Assembly (NCBI RefSeq): GCF_003286085.1
Contig: NW_020825312.1
Span: 6,324,001 to 6,388,000, forward strand
DNA: 64,000 nucleotides
Origin: Drosophila persimilis
Lineage: Eukaryota > Arthropoda > Insecta > Diptera > Drosophilidae
Direction of reading: 5' to 3'
In this document: in pieces, positions 60,803 to 64,000 of the stretch
How positions within the stretch are numbered: position 1 is the first letter of the stretch
Layout of the letters: each line of letters begins with the position of its first letter
Position numbers and translations under genes: made by a program
The notes under the pieces: model-generated
Databases searched by the model: none
The model's input: the letters and a program-made list of their open reading frames with translations, nothing else
What the model was told of the DNA's origin: nothing

Positions 60803-63800
60803 TATGTATTTCCTATAACAAATTGCATTGGAAACCCAAGCTCGACAGACAGCTCGAACTAATTGTTCCTCAATTATTGGTTGGTTTTCGCAGTTTTATT
60901 TCTTCACTACAGTGTTTTTTTTTGTTTTTGCAAATTTAACAAAAAATGGAATTAAAAATAAATTATTTTCGTGCAATGCAGCCGCTGCGCTTAGTATTAT
61001 TATTATTAATATTATTATTAATGTCTGTTATCGTTCGTTTGTTAAAAAATAATGTACATACATGCATACATACATACATATGTATGAGATTGTTGTACCG
61101 TGTCCCACTCGGTCTCTTTTCCTCTTTCGACTGGAGTGTGCACTCGCACTCGCTCTCGCCTTTGTGTGTGATGTACATACATACATAGTTGTTGTCGTCG
61201 TCGTCGTTGGGCTCGCTATCTCCCACACCCAGCCGTATGGAATGGCTCCCTCCCTCTCCCCCGTTCCGCTCCACACCAGACAGCAGTCAAATGGGTACCG
61301 TACATCCCTCGCGCTCCCTCACACCACATCCCAAAGCAAACGAATGCCTGCCTCCCCTCCCCCCCCCCCCCCCTGCCGCTCGCTAACCCCCTGAGCACCA
61401 TCGTACTCTTGTTTAGCTGTTCGGCTTGCGCCTGAGACTGAGTGGGAGTGAGTGAGAGAGAAACTGAGCGAGTGATCAACGAGAAAGATGTGAGCGTGGA
61501 GACGGAGGCGAAGGCGATTGCCTGCTGCCTGCTCTGGCACTTCATATTCTATTGTCATTGCTTGCTTGCTTGCTTGTTTTTGTTGTTGTTGCTGTTGTAA
61601 TCTTGAAATTGTCTTCCATGTGAGTTTTTGTTGCTGCCTTTGCCTTTTGCTAATGGCCGCTCAATTGAGTGCCAAAGTACAAGCCATCCCCTCAACTGCC
61701 CTTCCCCTAAGTACTAAGTGTAAATTCTCTTCTGTGTGTGTGTGTGTGTGCATTTTGTTGCGGTGGGGTCTCGTCTTGTTGTGTTTAGCCAGGGGTGTTG
61801 TCTTGCGGTGGATGGGAGGGGGGATAAAATTAGAATCGATATTTACCTCAAGTCGTATTAAGAATATAATTCTAGGAACGCAAAACCTGCAACTACTTTG
61901 TATTGAGTTCCCAGAAAGTTAAAACTTGGCATTCTCCAGCCCTACATTACCCTCTCAACTTTTTGTCTCCGTCACTGACACTGGCACGGCACTGGCTCTC
62001 TGCCGCTGGCTCGCTCGTTTCCTCCTTTTGCTCTCTCCCTTTTCGCTGCACTGCTTTCAAATTGAAACTGTAACTGTTCTCCTCTTGTGTGTTCGCTGGG
62101 TGTTTCGTCGCTTATTAATTTTTGTTGTCAGTAATGTTATGCTGGCGAACGAACGCAAACAATTGTTTATTCATGCGGGCCCGCCCTATTCCTGGCATCA
62201 ATGGCTGAGCTGAGGGCTGGTGCTGCCAATCCAAATCCTACGCCGCCAATCCCCCCAAATCCCACAAAAATCCAATCGAATCTATTATATAATCGGCAGT
62301 CCGCAATCGGTTTGACGCAGACGCTGGCAGAGCAGCAGCAGCAGCAATAGCAGCAGCGAGCAGTAGTAGATTTCCATTCACATTCACTGTCGCTTTTTGA
62401 TTGTTGCTTTTGCTTTTGGTTTTACTTTTCTGTGCGGGTTTTGCCCAGTCCCCGTCCGTCCGACCGACCGACCGTCCACCCGTCCTCGGCTCTCTCGCCA
62501 ACTGGTTTTACAGGACAACAAAGATAACAGCAGCGCGGCAGCAACACATGTGAGACAGGGAAAAAGTGCTTCTAAGCAAAAGCAACCCTCGATCCGATAT
62601 CTTACAATCGCTTCGCTTCTCCCCCACTCTGTCTTCTTCCCGCTCCACATTTGATGTTGATTTGGTTTGCTGCTCACGATTTCGACAAAGAGCCGAACTC
62701 GATCTGATCCGATCCCAGCCGATGCGATCCGATCCGATCCAAGCCTAGCCGACTCGAGCCAGACCACGTGTTCAACACATTCCCAACATATTGCTCTCTG
62801 GATGTCTCTCCTTCTTGGGCATTGTATTCTCCCCTCCCTCCTTTTCTAGCCGGCCTGGCCTGGCCGTCGGGCTATGCTTGTCCCTCTCTGGCGCTCTACG
62901 GCCACACCACTTTGTAATCTTGTTCTTTGATACCCTTGCAGAGGATATGATGGTTTTAAGCAAATGTTTGCACATCAGAGGGGGACGAAGAACTACCGAT
63001 AATATACAATATGTATTGATCAGGATCAATAGCAATCAACTGTAGCTGTATCTTAGCCAAAGGCGATAAAACTGTTTTCAGACCCGGATCACTTTATCAC
63101 ATATGTACATATGTATGTATGTATGAATGAAGGGTATAAGAAGATTTAGACGCCGATTTCATCCACCTTTGTTATTGTTGTTTCGTGGTCGTTGCTTTAT
63201 TTTGTTTCTGCTGGTAATCAAATGGTTGCCGATGTATTTATTGGCGTTGGAAAACAGGTAGATAGAAGGAGAGAGCGAGAGAGGGAGAGGGAGGAAGCTA
63301 GAAGGGTAGCGATACAACCTGTGAAGCCATCTCCGTGAGTTGTTTGCTTTAGAGAGGGGTAACGGGGACGGCGGACTCTGTCTTTAACTACGGTCTTGCC
63401 CCCCCTCTCCTTTTGTCAATGATCTTCCCTCCCCCGCCGTTGTCAGCTCTCCCTCTCTCTGTTTGCCTGGACTCCTATCACCAGCTCACCCTCTGCGTGT
63501 GTGTGTGTGCGTGATCTATGCTCGTATTTGTGTGTGCATTCCCATTCCCTTCGTTCGCTAATTTCTATCAGCTCTGCCGCTGCCTCGGCCTCGGCTTATC
63601 GCTGCAGCAGCAGCAGCAGCAACAAAAAGCGCTGGAACAGCAGCAAAAGATTATTATTTTTATATGAACTAACTAACCCAATAATAAGTATTCTTATCAC
63701 ATTAAATCACACACAAACACAGCAACAGGCACACTCACACACACACAGTCACGTCTGTCTTGTGCGCGCGCGTGTGTGTCAACAAGGGGTCGCATCGCAA

Positions 63801-64000
63801 GCGATAGAGAGGTGGGAGAGGAAGAGCATGCACTGCCGATTGCCCCGTTTTTATGTTTTTTATTTATTTTTCGACGTGCTCTGCTTGAACAGCGAGAGAG
63901 AAGGAGAAAAGGCACATACATGTGTACATGTGTGCGCTTTGTTGATGGGAGAGTCCATGATAGAGAGGGGATGATCGGAGCGCACTGCCATGTGCTCGCT
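60803..64000 (+). other. First intron of the unidentified gene, right part
   Basis: It is rich in simple sequence: a TATTA repeat (60992-61020), CATA (61060-61082), a 15-base C run (61359-61373), GT (61735-61750), GATCC repeats (62700-62745), CAG at 63603-63622 and CA at 63735-63750. A 36-bp candidate microexon is at 62514-62549. Nothing else looks coding. Confidence 0.45.
62514..62549 (+). CDS. Candidate 12-codon microexon
   Basis: It follows a ttttacag acceptor and ends at a gtgaga donor. It is 36 bp, phase 0 at both ends, compatible with the phase-0 end of the exon at 54867, and reads DNKDNSSAAATH. The evidence is borders and phase only; it may be chance. Confidence 0.2.

Noticed and set aside
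63590-63666. Gln-rich frame after a ttctatcag acceptor as an exon
   Set aside because: The frame stops before any donor, and CAG repeats make open frames by chance.

Overview
The window is nuclear DNA from a fly of the genus Drosophila. Genes carry short introns with GTRAGT donors and pyrimidine-tract acceptors. Housekeeping promoters carry the Drosophila core elements Motif 1 (YGGTCACACTR), Motif 6 (KTYRGTATWTTT) and DRE (TATCGATA). CA, CT and CAG microsatellites are dense, and the transposons are Drosophila families (P, S, DINE-1/mini-me, LOA-type LINE). Casein kinase I alpha predicts 337 aa, the length I recall for D. melanogaster. CkIalpha and Tomosyn are X-linked in D. melanogaster as far as I recall, so this is probably Muller element A. 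The species is not fixed by the sequence; a member of the obscura group would fit the P, LOA and mini-me content, but that is inference.

Layout. 1-7.4 kb: an unrecognised gene on + with four proposed coding exons (first at 2128, last ending 7423). 7.8-8.8 kb: Aven on -, convergent with it. 10.2-11.3 kb: a ChaC-type gamma-glutamylcyclotransferase on + behind a Motif 6/Motif 1 promoter. 12-36 kb: Tomosyn, a syntaxin-binding decoy R-SNARE protein, with 22 coding exon positions; I could place every splice junction with a consistent reading phase. Position 13 has two alternative exons (13A and 13B) whose phases force mutually exclusive use, and exon 19 is a phase-neutral cassette. 36.3-45.8 kb: a transposon island holding two DINE-1/mini-me copies, a P-element 3' remnant split by a CR1-like LINE, a KP-like 1120-bp P element with both 31-bp ends and an intact 226-aa reading frame, and a LOA-clade LINE with a 12-bp target duplication that broke an unknown zinc-ribbon-like reading frame. 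45.9-49.7 kb: CkIalpha. 53.0-64 kb: promoter, long leader, first coding exon and long first intron of an unidentified gene; that intron holds a full-length but mutated S element (1736 bp, 234-bp inverted repeats).

The genes are ordinary chromosomal neighbours, not a pathway: Tomosyn acts in vesicle release, CkIalpha in Wnt and Hedgehog signalling, Aven in apoptosis/checkpoint control, ChaC in glutathione breakdown. The most interesting signals are the frame-locked 13A/13B choice in Tomosyn, the KP-like P copy that could still make a repressor-type protein, and two Motif 6/Motif 1 promoters 43 kb apart that align over about 180 bp with 89-90 bp between the motifs, as if a promoter module had been duplicated or carried by a repeat.
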